A stretch of 62,224 bases of DNA, taken from the NCBI GenBank assembly GCA_947454465.1, contig CANGJP010000006.1, positions 1 through 62,224 on the forward strand. The letters run 5' to 3'. Source of the DNA: Pseudomonadota bacterium (GTDB lineage Bacteria > Pseudomonadota > Gammaproteobacteria > Steroidobacterales > Steroidobacteraceae). Below are positions 35,415 to 44,912 of this stretch, in pieces. The position numbers and the translations under genes are program-made. The first letter of the stretch is position 1; each line of letters begins with the position of its first letter. Under the pieces are notes generated by a model, which ran no database searches, was not told the DNA's origin, and was given only the letters and a program-made list of their open reading frames with translations.

Positions 35415-36839
35415 TTAGCCTTTACCCTTACCGCCCTTTCCAGAGTTCGCCCCACCCATACCGCCATTCTTCTTTTCACCAGGCAAATCGCTGGCACTCT
35501 TTGAAGGATCTGCATTGGCATTCATAGTTGGCATCTGTGCGTTCACCGCCTTCAGATACTCCGTCAAGCGTGCATCCAGTTCAGCCACTTTTTCTGGCAT
35601 TTGTTTGGCCAGATCATTGTGCTCCACCACATCCTTCGACAGATCGAATAATTTCAACTGGCCAGTCTCATACAAACGAGTCAGTTTGTAGTTACCCAAC
35701 AAGATGGATGATGCAGGCCCTTGAGTATCTTTGTCGTAATGAGGAAAGTGCACCACAAACTCTTCACGAGACCGCTGCACCGTACCTACGCCGCCATTCA
35801 TCAGCACCGGTACCAGACTGCCGCCTTCAACACCTTTAGGCAGCGATTCCTTCACACCGGCCAATGCCGCAAAGGTCGGAAACAAATCCACGCCACTGGC
35901 GCGTACATGCGAGAAAGCTCCAGACTTAATGCCTGGACCCGAAATGATATAAGGCACACGAATACCGCCTTCCCACACGCCACCCTTGCCGCCCGTCAAG
36001 GGTAGGTTCTTGCCCTGACTACCATGATCAGCCGTATAAACAATGTAAGTATTTCCTTTAAGACCCAAGCGATCTACCGCATCTAAAATCTGACCGATGG
36101 TGCTATCGACCACGCCCTTTTCTTCAGCACTTGCGGTGGCACTCTTTAATGCTTGATTCGGATAATGCGACATCTGTAAATAAAACGGCTTCTTCGCCCT
36201 TGCCATACGCTCCATAAAGCTGATGCCCTTAGAGGTCATCAACAATGCCTGCTTTGGATTGGGGCTGGCCACATTATCAGGGCCGCCATTACTGGTGGGA
36301 CCGTCACTCTCATCAAAGCCATGTTGAGACGGATTAGTTCTGCCTACATGCCACTTGCCGAAATGTGCCGTGCCGTAGCCCTGACGCTTTAGCAATTCAG
36401 CAATGGTGGTCTCCTCCAATGGCATTTCAGTGGATGAATTCACTGGGATTACTTTGGTATTCACATTACCGGGCGAGGCATCTCCATCACCGGTGCCGAC
36501 AAAGGTCATGTGTAAGGCCGCCGGACTGCGTCCAGTAAAAATAGCCGCACGGGAAGGCGTGCAGCGCGGCGAGGCCGCATAGCCATCTGAGAATCGCATA
36601 CCAGATGCAGCAAGTCGCTCTAAATTAGGCGTCTTAAGGCCCGTTCCCTTAGATGCAGGATTGCGATCATCCATCTGTACCGAGCTACTCACCCAGCCTT
36701 CCGCTTCGGCATAAATCACAATGAAATTGGGCGGGGTCGCCGTATCCGCAGCATTAGCCACCAAGCTGATGCCAGTTACATTGAACACACCCAACGTGAT
36801 GCTCATGACAGCCAACACAACCCAAAAACGCTTATTCAT
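35415..36839 (-). CDS. Secreted sulfatase, copy 2, without the Asp-Asp metal pair
   Basis: 474 aa from ATG 36839. Colinear with copy 1 through residue 450: C93 of CTPSRAAIFTG, GKWHVG, TADHG. The N-terminal metal motif is YAEAEGW, with E45 and A46 in place of Asp-Asp, the same change as in copy 1. The tail is Gly/Lys-rich (NGGMGGANSGKGGKGKG). Signal peptide ends SLVANAA. Transcribed ahead of copy 1 on the same strand, 190 bases apart. The conserved loss in both suggests a functional variant, not decay. Confidence 0.85.
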   Translation of the reverse strand: MNKRFWVVLAVMSITLGVFNVTGISLVANAADTATPPNFIVIYAEAEGWVSSSVQMDDRNPASKGTGLKTPNLERLAASGMRFSDGYAASPRCTPSRAAIFTGRSPAALHMTFVGTGDGDASPGNVNTKVIPVNSSTEMPLEETTIAELLKRQGYGTAHFGKWHVGRTNPSQHGFDESDGPTSNGGPDNVASPNPKQALLMTSKGISFMERMARAKKPFYLQMSHYPNQALKSATASAEEKGVVDSTIGQILDAVDRLGLKGNTYIVYTADHGSQGKNLPLTGGKGGVWEGGIRVPYIISGPGIKSGAFSHVRASGVDLFPTFAALAGVKESLPKGVEGGSLVPVLMNGGVGTVQRSREEFVVHFPHYDKDTQGPASSILLGNYKLTRLYETGQLKLFDLSKDVVEHNDLAKQMPEKVAELDARLTEYLKAVNAQMPTMNANADPSKSASDLPGEKKNGGMGGANSGKGGKGKG

Positions 36840-36997
36840 ATAGCAAGACCTTTTCAAACCTATTCAATCAGGAATTTAACTAAGCGCACATGGTAAGCCC
36901 CAGAGTGGGGACGCGATAGCCGATAGGATCACAAGAATCGTAAAAAAATGGCAATGAATCAGCACAATTAACAATGTTGATTTTGAGCACACCCTAG

Positions 36998-37020
36998 GAA
37001 AAAGGGCATCCCTGCCCGAG
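36998..37020 (-). terminator. Terminator of the YHYH gene
   Basis: On the minus strand GGGCA-GGGA-TGCCC followed by TTTTT. Confidence 0.65.
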
Positions 37021-37055
37021 CACTCATGTATCGCTTATTGGAAGTCATTCCAGTA

Positions 37056-38999
37056 TTAAAAGACTCCCTTCCAACAACGAGGGAAGTAAGGAAAATTATC
37101 TGTGGCGTAGTAGTGATAAATTCCATTTGGAAATTCTGGCGTCACGTCAAAGCGTCCATTGCAATCATCCAGATCACCCGAACCTGCCACGTATTCATAA
37201 TCTTGTAGGAATACGCCCATGGGAATAACACTCGGCGAAGGTCGCCCAGTATCCGGTGTGGTTTGAATCACCCAACTTGAGACAATGGTTTTAAGCGGAC
37301 TGCTGATATCAGTGGAGATCGTATGTCCATAGCGCGCATAGACTGGATAACCATCTGGCGCCCAGCCAATCAATGCCATTTTAGGAGAGGCAGTGGTCAC
37401 CCCCATTTTCGCCAGAATACCTTCAGGCATACCGTGATAGTGATACATGCCCGTAGGTTGCACATGTGCGTTATTACTATCGGTTCCAAAGTTAAAGAAT
37501 GATTTAGCTACGCCCAACGCTTCAAGCTTCCATGGATCGGTACCAATCGCGGCGCAATCCGAAGATTTTGTTGCAGTGCTCGGGCAGGTGCCACCCGTGC
37601 CAGGATCAAACTTCACACCATTCAATGCATAACCAAAACCTAATCGAAGTGCAGTATTACTCGTGGCAACCACAGGCGTCAGTGGTACTGAAGCATTAAT
37701 GATCTGCACAGTGGGTGTATTGGGATTACCCGGATTTGGAAACGTGCCAATCTGATGATCTGGAATACCATTAGCAGTGAGCGAGCGTAATGTGCCGGAG
37801 CACGTCCATGAAGAATTACTGGTGGTCGTCACGCCAGTTGTCAACGTGATGTTGGGCGTGGACTGACTGTAAGGACATAAGACACTTACTGTATTTGCAG
37901 TACCCACATAAGGCGTGACACTGATAGACGCAGAGGCAGGACTTGTTCCCACAGCATTTGTCGCCACAACAGAACAACCATAGGCGGTCAAATTAGTCAG
38001 GCCGCTGATCGTGATCGGACTCGACACACCGGTTGCCGTTCGCGTCGTTGAACCACCTGTACAAGACAATGTATAGCCTGTAACCACTGAGCCGCCATTA
38101 GAAACCGGTGCAGTGAAATTCACAGTGGCATATCCATCGCCCGTAATGGCATTACCAATAGTGGGGGCATCAGGTACGGTCAAGGTACTGCAATTAATGA
38201 CCACATCCGTCACGTTGCTAGTACCAATCGTGCCCCCAGCGTTCGTCACCAGGCAGGTCTGTCCATTCGGCTGAGCATTCACACCTACTAAATAACTAGT
38301 GCCGGAAGTGAATGCCGTTGAAAACTTAAATGCAGTCGCGCCACCGGCCACAATCAACGTCATGGCTTTTAATCTAAGCTGCAACCCTGTTGCAGTCAGA
38401 CCCGAAATCGTTCCACTCACGGTATAGGTGGGCACACAACTGATAGCAATGTTACTGACATTTGCTACAGCTATCGTCCCTGAACCATTATTCACAGTGC
38501 AGCTTAACCCTGTAGGCTGAATTCCAACACTCACCGAATAAACAGCATTAGTAGTCAGTGCAGTTGAAAATTTAAATCCAGTGGCTCCACTTGCAACAAT
38601 CAAGCTGGCTGAATTCATACGCAGCACTAAGCCGGATGCAGCAAGTCCTGAAATGCTTCCAGCAACGGTATAGGTTGGACTGCAACTGACCCCGATGTTG
38701 ACAACATTCGAACCCGTCACCACGCCTGTACCATTGCTCACCAAACAGGCCAACCCGGCAGGCTGAATGGCCACGGTAACGATATACGACCCTGAAGACT
38801 GACCACCCGGAAACACAAAAGCGCCGTTCGTGCTTAATGTCAGTGGTGTACTGCCATTTTTCAACAAGGTTACTTTGCCGGTCGTCAGACCCGAAACACT
38901 ACCCCCGACGGTATAGATCACCTGCGCCTGAGTCAGATAACTAGCAAACAACAAGACCACGGCAAGAATGGATTTCCAAATACCATTACTTAGTATCAT
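37056..38999 (-). CDS. Secreted YHYH-domain protein with three tandem beta repeats and an FN3 domain
   Basis: 647 aa. Signal peptide to about residue 25. Residues 29-109, 110-191 and 192-271 are three copies of a module opening YTVxGxxSGL and ending with a Cys pair; an FN3-like domain follows at about 273-362 (VPDAPTIGNAITGDG...); the C-terminal part carries the YHYH motif in MYHYHGMPEGILAKMG and the surrounding GWAPDGYPVYARYG. YHYH proteins are extracellular and of unknown function. GGAGATGAAG precedes ATG 38999. Transcribed toward the sulfatases, separated by a terminator. Confidence 0.82.
   Translation of the reverse strand: MILSNGIWKSILAVVLLFASYLTQAQVIYTVGGSVSGLTTGKVTLLKNGSTPLTLSTNGAFVFPGGQSSGSYIVTVAIQPAGLACLVSNGTGVVTGSNVVNIGVSCSPTYTVAGSISGLAASGLVLRMNSASLIVASGATGFKFSTALTTNAVYSVSVGIQPTGLSCTVNNGSGTIAVANVSNIAISCVPTYTVSGTISGLTATGLQLRLKAMTLIVAGGATAFKFSTAFTSGTSYLVGVNAQPNGQTCLVTNAGGTIGTSNVTDVVINCSTLTVPDAPTIGNAITGDGYATVNFTAPVSNGGSVVTGYTLSCTGGSTTRTATGVSSPITISGLTNLTAYGCSVVATNAVGTSPASASISVTPYVGTANTVSVLCPYSQSTPNITLTTGVTTTSNSSWTCSGTLRSLTANGIPDHQIGTFPNPGNPNTPTVQIINASVPLTPVVATSNTALRLGFGYALNGVKFDPGTGGTCPSTATKSSDCAAIGTDPWKLEALGVAKSFFNFGTDSNNAHVQPTGMYHYHGMPEGILAKMGVTTASPKMALIGWAPDGYPVYARYGHTISTDISSPLKTIVSSWVIQTTPDTGRPSPSVIPMGVFLQDYEYVAGSGDLDDCNGRFDVTPEFPNGIYHYYATDNFPYFPRCWKGVF
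38187..38915 (-). repeat. Three in-frame tandem repeats of about 81 codons in the YHYH gene
   Basis: Each unit starts YTV(G/A/S)G(S/T)(V/I)SGL and carries a (L/S/T)CxVxN element, then N(V)xx(I/V)xxxCS. Units 2 and 3 are the most alike (LIVASGATGFKFSTA versus LIVAGGATAFKFSTA). Confidence 0.8.
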
Positions 39000-39185
39000 T
39001 CTTCATCTCCAGCATTGAGAGACAACGCGGCCACTATCAATGTTCTTTACCAGCGTGATCCCACTGTAAGAAACCAAGCCTGAATCCATCCTGAATCATT
39101 CAGACACGATTAATCATGATGAAGACGCCGGCTCACTTCTTATGTGACTTAGTTATTAAACCGCGCGTGCAATTGGCCTTAATGG

Positions 39186-39707
39186 CTATTTTTTATGACG
39201 CCAAACCTGCACGAACTGCTCAGCAGCAAGCACTTGATCAGCCGTCATGCGACTAACAATGAGCGCTCTGCTGTTGACGGCACTGTCATCACCCTGGTCA
39301 GCCGCTAAAGTCCACCAAGCATAAGCTTGAACATAATCCGTTGGTGTGCCCATTCCATTGCTGTACATCTCCGCCATATTAAGTTGTGCATCGACATAGC
39401 CCTGCTCCGCTGCCATTCGATACCACCTCATGGCTTCTACATCATCTTGAGCCACGCCCTCGCCACGCTCATACATATTGCCAACATAAAGCTGGGCTAA
39501 GTCATCGCCTTGAATAGCCAAGGCTTTAAATGCTGATAGGGCATTCACATAATCCTGATTTTCATAAAACGCCATCGCCTTATAATAATCAGCAACAAAG
39601 TCTTTCGAGTCTGCTGGACCGACCTGATTCGTAGAGAAACGACTGACACATGCAGTACCCGACAAGAGCACTAGCATTAACAATAAAAAAACCTCAGGCC
39701 TGCGCAT
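39186..39707 (-). CDS. Sel1/TPR-repeat lipoprotein
   Basis: 173 aa from ATG 39707, signal ending LLSGTAC (lipobox). Two to three Sel1-like repeats, for example AQLYVGNMYERGEGVAQDDVEAMRWYRMAAEQG and the next unit. Such repeats bind protein partners. A TTG at 39761 would give a longer N-terminus that does not look like a signal peptide. Follows the DUF3500 gene on the same strand, 75 bases away. Confidence 0.78.
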   Translation of the reverse strand: MRRPEVFLLLMLVLLSGTACVSRFSTNQVGPADSKDFVADYYKAMAFYENQDYVNALSAFKALAIQGDDLAQLYVGNMYERGEGVAQDDVEAMRWYRMAAEQGYVDAQLNMAEMYSNGMGTPTDYVQAYAWWTLAADQGDDSAVNSRALIVSRMTADQVLAAEQFVQVWRHKK

Positions 39708-39781
39708 TAATGGTGATGAGTGACGAGATAAACATATCCTATTGAGTGTGTAATCACTCAACAGGATGACAGATGTTTTTA

Positions 39782-40921
39782 TTATTTCTGGGAATGCTCG
39801 GCCATTCGATGACGCATCAATAAATCGTCACCAAAATCACCCGACTTACTGCGCCACACTTCATGGATATGGTTGCCATTTCCTTGGGCATCATCATATT
39901 CAAACAGAAAATCACTGCCTTGAATTCGATAGTAATGTGATTCATTTTTCTTTAAGCCACCAATCCATGCAAACTTCAACGCATCCAGATCGAGCGATTT
40001 TTTATAAGTAGCAGCCACCTCAGGGCGATAAGTCGAAAACACCTCGTCGAGCAACGATAACAAGATCGCTTGCTGGTCTGCGGTCATCGCCGAGAACTTA
40101 ATACCTTCTGGATTAAGCTGCGTTTTCCAATCATCCCATTGACTACGATCTTTAAGAATATTACTGGCGTACAAATCCCAAGGCGTGTCGTAGGCATAAG
40201 TGAAACCCGCCTTAGTATTAAACTCAGGATCGCCAGGCAACGTAGCCACTTTGCGCTGCGCCTCGGACAATGAGGTCATCAGCTTACGACCTAAATCTTC
40301 CTCAACACGCAATACTCGCAACCCAGCCAAAGGCCCTGCGGGCACTTCCGCCGGATCAGTACCTAAAAACGTCGGCGTCACGGTGAAGCCATAGCCTGGA
40401 ACAATGGTAATACTCATCGAGACATGATGACCTTCAAAGCGCCATGCCCACGGCAAAGTATCGCTAGGCTCACCAAATAACGTCACACTGTAATCCTCAA
40501 TGCCACGCGGAAACCCGCTATTTGAAGTGGCTTGCAGGTAATTCTCGAGCTGCATGATGTTGAGCAACTTGTGATAGCCGGGTGTACTTAGAATGCTCCA
40601 AATCAATTCATGCATCAGTGCACGATGCTTTGGCAACATCAAATCAATACTTAACCCAGAACGCTCTGTAGGTGGCCAATACTGCCACTCTTGCCGATGT
40701 GCATCATTCAGGGTGAGCAGTAACTTGTCTTCCATGGAGTAACGACGCAACCGCTCAGCAAATTCAGGCTCACCTTTCACCGATTCCAGCAAGGCTCTTG
40801 CCGCCACCGTCATGGCTTTCACCAGCGCCGGATCGTTTACAACGGGAACTACCGGTGCATCTTTTGCGAAGGCAGGTAACCCCGATAAGACCAAAATAAA
40901 TATCGTTATATAGCGAATCAT
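39782..40921 (-). CDS. Secreted DUF3500 protein
   Basis: 379 aa, signal peptide ending LPAFAKD. The core with RRGIEDYSVTLFGEPS-like and WRFEGHHVSMSITIVPG, then GNGNHIHEVWRSKSGDFGDDLL, matches DUF3500, a family of secreted proteins with His-rich motifs and no known function. GAGGTGGGG precedes ATG 40921. Confidence 0.75.
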   Translation of the reverse strand: MIRYITIFILVLSGLPAFAKDAPVVPVVNDPALVKAMTVAARALLESVKGEPEFAERLRRYSMEDKLLLTLNDAHRQEWQYWPPTERSGLSIDLMLPKHRALMHELIWSILSTPGYHKLLNIMQLENYLQATSNSGFPRGIEDYSVTLFGEPSDTLPWAWRFEGHHVSMSITIVPGYGFTVTPTFLGTDPAEVPAGPLAGLRVLRVEEDLGRKLMTSLSEAQRKVATLPGDPEFNTKAGFTYAYDTPWDLYASNILKDRSQWDDWKTQLNPEGIKFSAMTADQQAILLSLLDEVFSTYRPEVAATYKKSLDLDALKFAWIGGLKKNESHYYRIQGSDFLFEYDDAQGNGNHIHEVWRSKSGDFGDDLLMRHRMAEHSQK

Positions 40922-41022
40922 GCCCCACCTCAGTTTTTAATTAATTATGCATCAGCCTTGAGCATATATGCGCCGAGACTCAGAATCCATTCACGGCGAA
41001 CTTTGCGGGAGTAGAAAGGGGT

Positions 41023-41099
41023 TGGTGGTGAAGGGCGGAGTCGAACCGCCGACCTAAGGGTTATGAATCCTTCGCTCTAACCGTCTGAGCTACTTCACC
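41023..41099 (-). tRNA. tRNA-Met (elongator, anticodon CAT)
   Basis: 77-base cloverleaf on the minus strand: acceptor GGTGAAG/CTTCACC, anticodon loop TTCATAA, T-arm GGTTCGACTCC, encoded CCA. The anticodon stem has an A-C mismatch at its base. A CAT tRNA could also be tRNA-Ile2 after lysidine modification; the acceptor and D-arm look more like elongator Met. Confidence 0.93.
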
Positions 41100-41148
41100 A
41101 AGCCAATTGATCAGAATGATCTTAAAGACATTGCTTACAGGGTCGCGA

Positions 41149-41177
41149 ATTCTGTTGGTGGAACCGCCAACTGTCAA
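41149..41177 (-). promoter_or_regulatory. Sigma-70 promoter of tRNA-Met
   Basis: Perfect -35 TTGACA (41177-41172), 17-base spacer, -10 CAGAAT (41154-41149), then GC-rich sequence, about 50 bases before the tRNA. Confidence 0.7.
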
Positions 41178-41204
41178 GCCAAGCCATTGGGTTCTTTAGG
41201 AAAA

Positions 41205-42296
41205 TCACACATTGAATCGAAAATGCATGACATCCCCTTCGCGCACGATGTATTCCTTCCCTTCTAAGCGCAATTTTCCGGCCTCTTTAGCACCCTGCTC
41301 GCCCCGCAGCGCAATAAAATCCTCGTAGGCAATCACTTCGGCTCGAATAAAGCCTTTTTCAAAATCGGTATGAATCACGCCAGCTGCCTGGGGTGCGGTT
41401 GAGCCAGCACGGACTGTCCAAGCGCGTACTTCTTTGACACCGGCAGTAAAATAAGTTTGCAAGCCCAGCAGCGCATATCCGGCGCGAATCACACGGTTTA
41501 AGCCCGGCTCCGATAGGCCCATTTCTTTTAAAAACTCGGCGCGATCGGCTTCTTCTAACTGAGAAATTTCCGCCTCAATGGCCGCACACACCGGCACCAC
41601 CTGAGCGTGCTCTTGCGCTGCTAACGCACGCACTTCCTCAAGCCGAGAATTATTTTCAAAACCGTCTTCCGCCACATTGGCCACGTACATCAACGGTTTG
41701 ATGGTGATGAGATGCAATTCATGCAACAACTTGCGCTCTTCAGGCTCTATCGCCAATGAACGCGCTGGGGCGCCACCATCCAAGTGCTCGTGCAAGCGCT
41801 TAAGCACTGTCACTAATTTAGCGGCATCTTTATCACCCGACTTAGCAGTTTTTTCGGTACGACGTAAGACACGTTCCACACTGTCGAGATCTGCCAACGC
41901 CAATTCCGTGTTGATCACCGCAATGTCATCGAGTGGACTGACCTTACCCGCCACATGAATCACATCATCATCAACAAAACAACGCACCACGTGAGCAATA
42001 GCGTCGGTTTCACGAATGTGCGCTAGAAACTTGTTACCTAAACCTTCACCGGTTGAAGCACCGGCCACCAAGCCTGCAATGTCCACGAACTCAACCATGG
42101 TCGGCAAAATACGCTCTGGTTTGACAATCTCTGCCAAGGCCTGCAACCGCAGATCAGGCACAGGCACAACACCCACATTGGGTTCAATCGTACAAAACGG
42201 ATAATTTTCCGCTGCAATTTGCGCACGCGTCAGCGCATTAAAAAGCGTGGATTTCCCGACATTAGGCAACCCAACGATGCCGCATTTGATGCCCAT
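41205..42296 (-). CDS. ychF: Redox-regulated ATPase/GTPase YchF (OLA1 family)
   Basis: 363 aa, normal length. P-loop GLPNVGKST at 8-16, [16 protein letters not shown] switch region and the TGS domain near the C-terminus ([23 protein letters not shown]). Binds ribosomes and prefers ATP; role in stress translation. ATG 42296. Sits after pth as in other Gammaproteobacteria. Confidence 0.95.
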   Translation of the reverse strand: MGIKCGIVGLPNVGKSTLFNALTRAQIAAENYPFCTIEPNVGVVPVPDLRLQALAEIVKPERILPTMVEFVDIAGLVAGASTGEGLGNKFLAHIRETDAIAHVVRCFVDDDVIHVAGKVSPLDDIAVINTELALADLDSVERVLRRTEKTAKSGDKDAAKLVTVLKRLHEHLDGGAPARSLAIEPEERKLLHELHLITIKPLMYVANVAEDGFENNSRLEEVRALAAQEHAQVVPVCAAIEAEISQLEEADRAEFLKEMGLSEPGLNRVIRAGYALLGLQTYFTAGVKEVRAWTVRAGSTAPQAAGVIHTDFEKGFIRAEVIAYEDFIALRGEQGAKEAGKLRLEGKEYIVREGDVMHFRFNV

Positions 42297-42328
42297 GATT
42301 TATTCCAATCAGAATTCAGTAAAAAAAC

Positions 42329-42922
42329 TTAAGCCTGTTTGCCGTTTTGACTGTGCAGTAGATGCATGGCTTTTTCTGAGCCCTGATCTAAAAACACCGG
42401 CAACTGATCTAGCGCTGCGTGCAACGCATTCATAATCAAATCTTCTTCCTTAGAAGAAGCGCGCTGCAAGACAAAATCAATCACCTCGGATTTATCACCA
42501 GGATGACCGACACCTAAACGTAATCGCCAGAAGTTAGCACCAATATGCGTGATGGTATCGCGCAAACCGTTGTGACCACCATGCCCACCACCTAACTTGA
42601 ACCGAGCCACACCAGGTGGCAGATCAAGTTCATCATGAGCTACTAATATTTTTTCAGGTGCAATCTTTAAATAATCGGACAAGCTGCGAATCGAAAGACC
42701 ACTGCGATTCATATAGGTTTGTGGCTTGAGCAAGTGGACTTCATGAGCCCCGATCTGAATACGACACACCTCACCTTGATAGCGTGTGTGACCGCGAAAT
42801 TGACCGCCATACTTGCGCGCCAGCGCATCCACAAACCAAAAGCCCGCATTGTGTCGCGTCAGCGAATGTTCGGCCCCGGGATTTCCCAGCCCAACTATCA
42901 TATTCAGAGTGGTACCTGACAT
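42329..42922 (-). CDS. pth: Peptidyl-tRNA hydrolase
   Basis: 197 aa from ATG 42922. Releases peptides from peptidyl-tRNA. Conserved GLGNPGAEHSLTRHNAGFWFVD with catalytic His, LKPQTYMNRSG and HDELDLPPG. A TTG at 42934 or a later ATG at 42901 are possible starts; the middle ATG keeps the family length. Lies between rplY and ychF. Confidence 0.95.
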   Translation of the reverse strand: MSGTTLNMIVGLGNPGAEHSLTRHNAGFWFVDALARKYGGQFRGHTRYQGEVCRIQIGAHEVHLLKPQTYMNRSGLSIRSLSDYLKIAPEKILVAHDELDLPPGVARFKLGGGHGGHNGLRDTITHIGANFWRLRLGVGHPGDKSEVIDFVLQRASSKEEDLIMNALHAALDQLPVFLDQGSEKAMHLLHSQNGKQA

Positions 42923-42957
42923 GATGATCAACAATAAGCGTCAAACTGAAATGCGAA

Positions 42958-42986
42958 CGGGGCTGCCCAGATAAAGGACAGCCCCG
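42958..42986 (-). terminator. Hairpin after rplY
   Basis: CGGGGCTG pairs with CAGCCCCG around a 13-base loop right after the rplY stop. There is no T run, so it may be an mRNA stability element or weak terminator before pth. Confidence 0.4.
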
Positions 42987-43001
42987 CGTGCATGACAGTG
43001 C

Positions 43002-43679
43002 TTACTTTTTGCCGCCTTCTTTCTTAGCAGGCGCCGCAGCAGCTGGCTTAGCCGCAGCAGACGCAGCTTCGGCAGCCGCAGGTGCAGCCGCCTCTTCAGC
43101 AACACGGGCATGGTGCACAGACACCACCGCTTCATCACGACCATGGGACAGCAAGACCAGTTCCACACCGGCTGGCAAGACCAAGTCAGACAAATGCAGA
43201 GACTGATTGAGCTCCATCTTGGCCATATCGACTTCAATGTATTGAGGCAGATCTTTCGGCAAACACAGCACTTCCACTTCGTTCAACAAGTGCGAAACTT
43301 GGCCGCCACCGGTCTTCACGCCCGGTGCAATATTGGCATTGATGAAGTGCAGCGGAATGCTCATGCGAATCTGCTCGTTTTCAACAATACGCTGAAGATC
43401 CAAGTGCAAAATAACTGGCTTGGATGGATGACGTTGAATGTCTTTAAGAATCGCTGACTGGGTCTTATCACCAATCTTGATCGTTAACAACGTGGTGAAG
43501 AAGCGCTCGTTCTGCGTAGCAACTTGCAACTTTTCATGCTCGAAAGAAAGGCATGCCGGTTCGACATGGCCACCGTACAAAATCGCTGGAACACGACCGG
43601 CATGACGCAGGCGGCGGCTCGCACCCTTCCCCTGTGTGCCGTCGCGCAATTCAGCGACGAGTTCAAATGAAGTTTTCAT
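43002..43679 (-). CDS. rplY: 50S ribosomal protein L25/Ctc
   Basis: 225 aa. Binds 5S rRNA. N-terminal L25 core (GKGASRRLRHAGRVPAILYGG), C-terminal Ctc domain (PGVKTGGGQVSHLLNEVEVLCLP), and an Ala-rich tail ending AKKEGGKK. Long Ctc-type form as in most Proteobacteria outside the enterics. Confidence 0.95.
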   Translation of the reverse strand: MKTSFELVAELRDGTQGKGASRRLRHAGRVPAILYGGHVEPACLSFEHEKLQVATQNERFFTTLLTIKIGDKTQSAILKDIQRHPSKPVILHLDLQRIVENEQIRMSIPLHFINANIAPGVKTGGGQVSHLLNEVEVLCLPKDLPQYIEVDMAKMELNQSLHLSDLVLPAGVELVLLSHGRDEAVVSVHHARVAEEAAAPAAAEAASAAAKPAAAAPAKKEGGKK

Positions 43680-43805
43680 AACAATCTCCGACTACTTAAC
43701 AAAAAATCTCGCAGTGTCGCGACCAAGCACTGCAAGACAACTTAGCCCGCATGGAACAACCCATGCTGAAGCATTCTTTACCAATCGACCTTTATGAGTC
43801 GACCC

Positions 43806-44762
43806 TTATGAATCTACATAGAGCGAACTGACGCTCTCTTCATCGCGAATACGCCGCATGGTTTCAGCAAGCAACCCCGCCACTGAAAGCTGACGTATTT
43901 GCTTACACGCCTTGGCTGCATCGGATAATGGAATGGTATCCGTAACAATCAATTCATCTAAATCCGACTTACCAATACGCTCAACGGCAGGCCCAGACAA
44001 TACAGGGTGCGTGATGTAGGCCACCACACGCTGTGCGCCTTCTTTCTTTAACGCTGTAGCGGCGTGACACAAGGTACCGGCGGTATCCACCAGATCATCG
44101 ATCAACACACAAGACTTACCTTTCACTTCACCGATGATGTTCATCACTTCGGACACATTGGCGCGCGGACGACGCTTATCGATGATGGCCAGATCGGCAT
44201 CATCCAAACGCTTGGCTAATGCACGCGCACGCACCACCCCGCCCACATCGGGTGATACAACAACTAAGTTGTCGTACTTTTGCTTCCACACATCACCCAG
44301 CAACACAGGAGATGAGTACACATTGTCCACCGGAATATCAAAGAAGCCGCTGATTTGATCGGCATGTAAATCGACAGTCAGCAAGCGATCCACACCCGCA
44401 CGCATGATCATGTTGGCGACCAACTTGGCGGTGATGGCTGAACGCTGCGCACGAGGACGGCGATCCTGTCGCGAATAACCAAAATAAGGCATGACCGCGG
44501 TAATACGCCCTGCCGATGCACGCCGGCAAGCGTCCACCATGATCAACATTTCCATCAAATGGTCGTTAGTGGGCGCGCAGGTTGATTGCACGATAAAGAC
44601 GTCACGACCCCGCACGTTATCCATTAACTCAACGGCAATCTCACCATCACTAAAGCGACCCACTGCCGCACGACCCAATGGCAGATTAAGGTGACGCGCG
44701 ATATCCGTAGCCAATTTTGGATTGGCATTACCGGACAAGACCATCATGCTGGATCGGTCCAC
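43806..44762 (-). CDS. prs: Ribose-phosphate pyrophosphokinase (PRPP synthase)
   Basis: 318 aa. Makes PRPP from ribose 5-phosphate and ATP. Flexible-loop and PRPP-binding motif [17 protein letters not shown] and the [12 protein letters not shown] metal/ATP segment are intact. GTG at 44762 is supported by AGGAG seven bases upstream; ATG at codon 6 is an alternative. It lies 34 bases after tRNA-Gln and is probably cotranscribed with it. Confidence 0.96.
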   Translation of the reverse strand: MDRSSMMVLSGNANPKLATDIARHLNLPLGRAAVGRFSDGEIAVELMDNVRGRDVFIVQSTCAPTNDHLMEMLIMVDACRRASAGRITAVMPYFGYSRQDRRPRAQRSAITAKLVANMIMRAGVDRLLTVDLHADQISGFFDIPVDNVYSSPVLLGDVWKQKYDNLVVVSPDVGGVVRARALAKRLDDADLAIIDKRRPRANVSEVMNIIGEVKGKSCVLIDDLVDTAGTLCHAATALKKEGAQRVVAYITHPVLSGPAVERIGKSDLDELIVTDTIPLSDAAKACKQIRQLSVAGLLAETMRRIRDEESVSSLYVDS

Positions 44763-44796
44763 TCAGACGCTCCTGAAGCTCGAGGGAAAAGGTATG

Positions 44797-44871
44797 TGGT
44801 TGGGGTGGAAGGATTCGAACCTCCGAATGGCGGGATCAAAACCCGCTGCCTTACCACTTGGCGACACCCCA
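44797..44871 (-). tRNA. tRNA-Gln (anticodon TTG)
   Basis: 75-base cloverleaf on the minus strand: acceptor TGGGGTG/CACCCCA, anticodon loop TTTTGAT, T-arm AGGTTCGAATCCT, encoded CCA. Between ispE and prs, the conserved position in Gammaproteobacteria. Confidence 0.97.
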
Positions 44872-44912
44872 ACAACGCTCAAATCAAACTCAACGGTCAC
44901 AAGTAGACCGCA

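Noticed and set aside
41023-41099. tRNA-Ile2 for the CAT tRNA
   Set aside because: Cannot be excluded without modification data, but the arms look more like elongator tRNA-Met.
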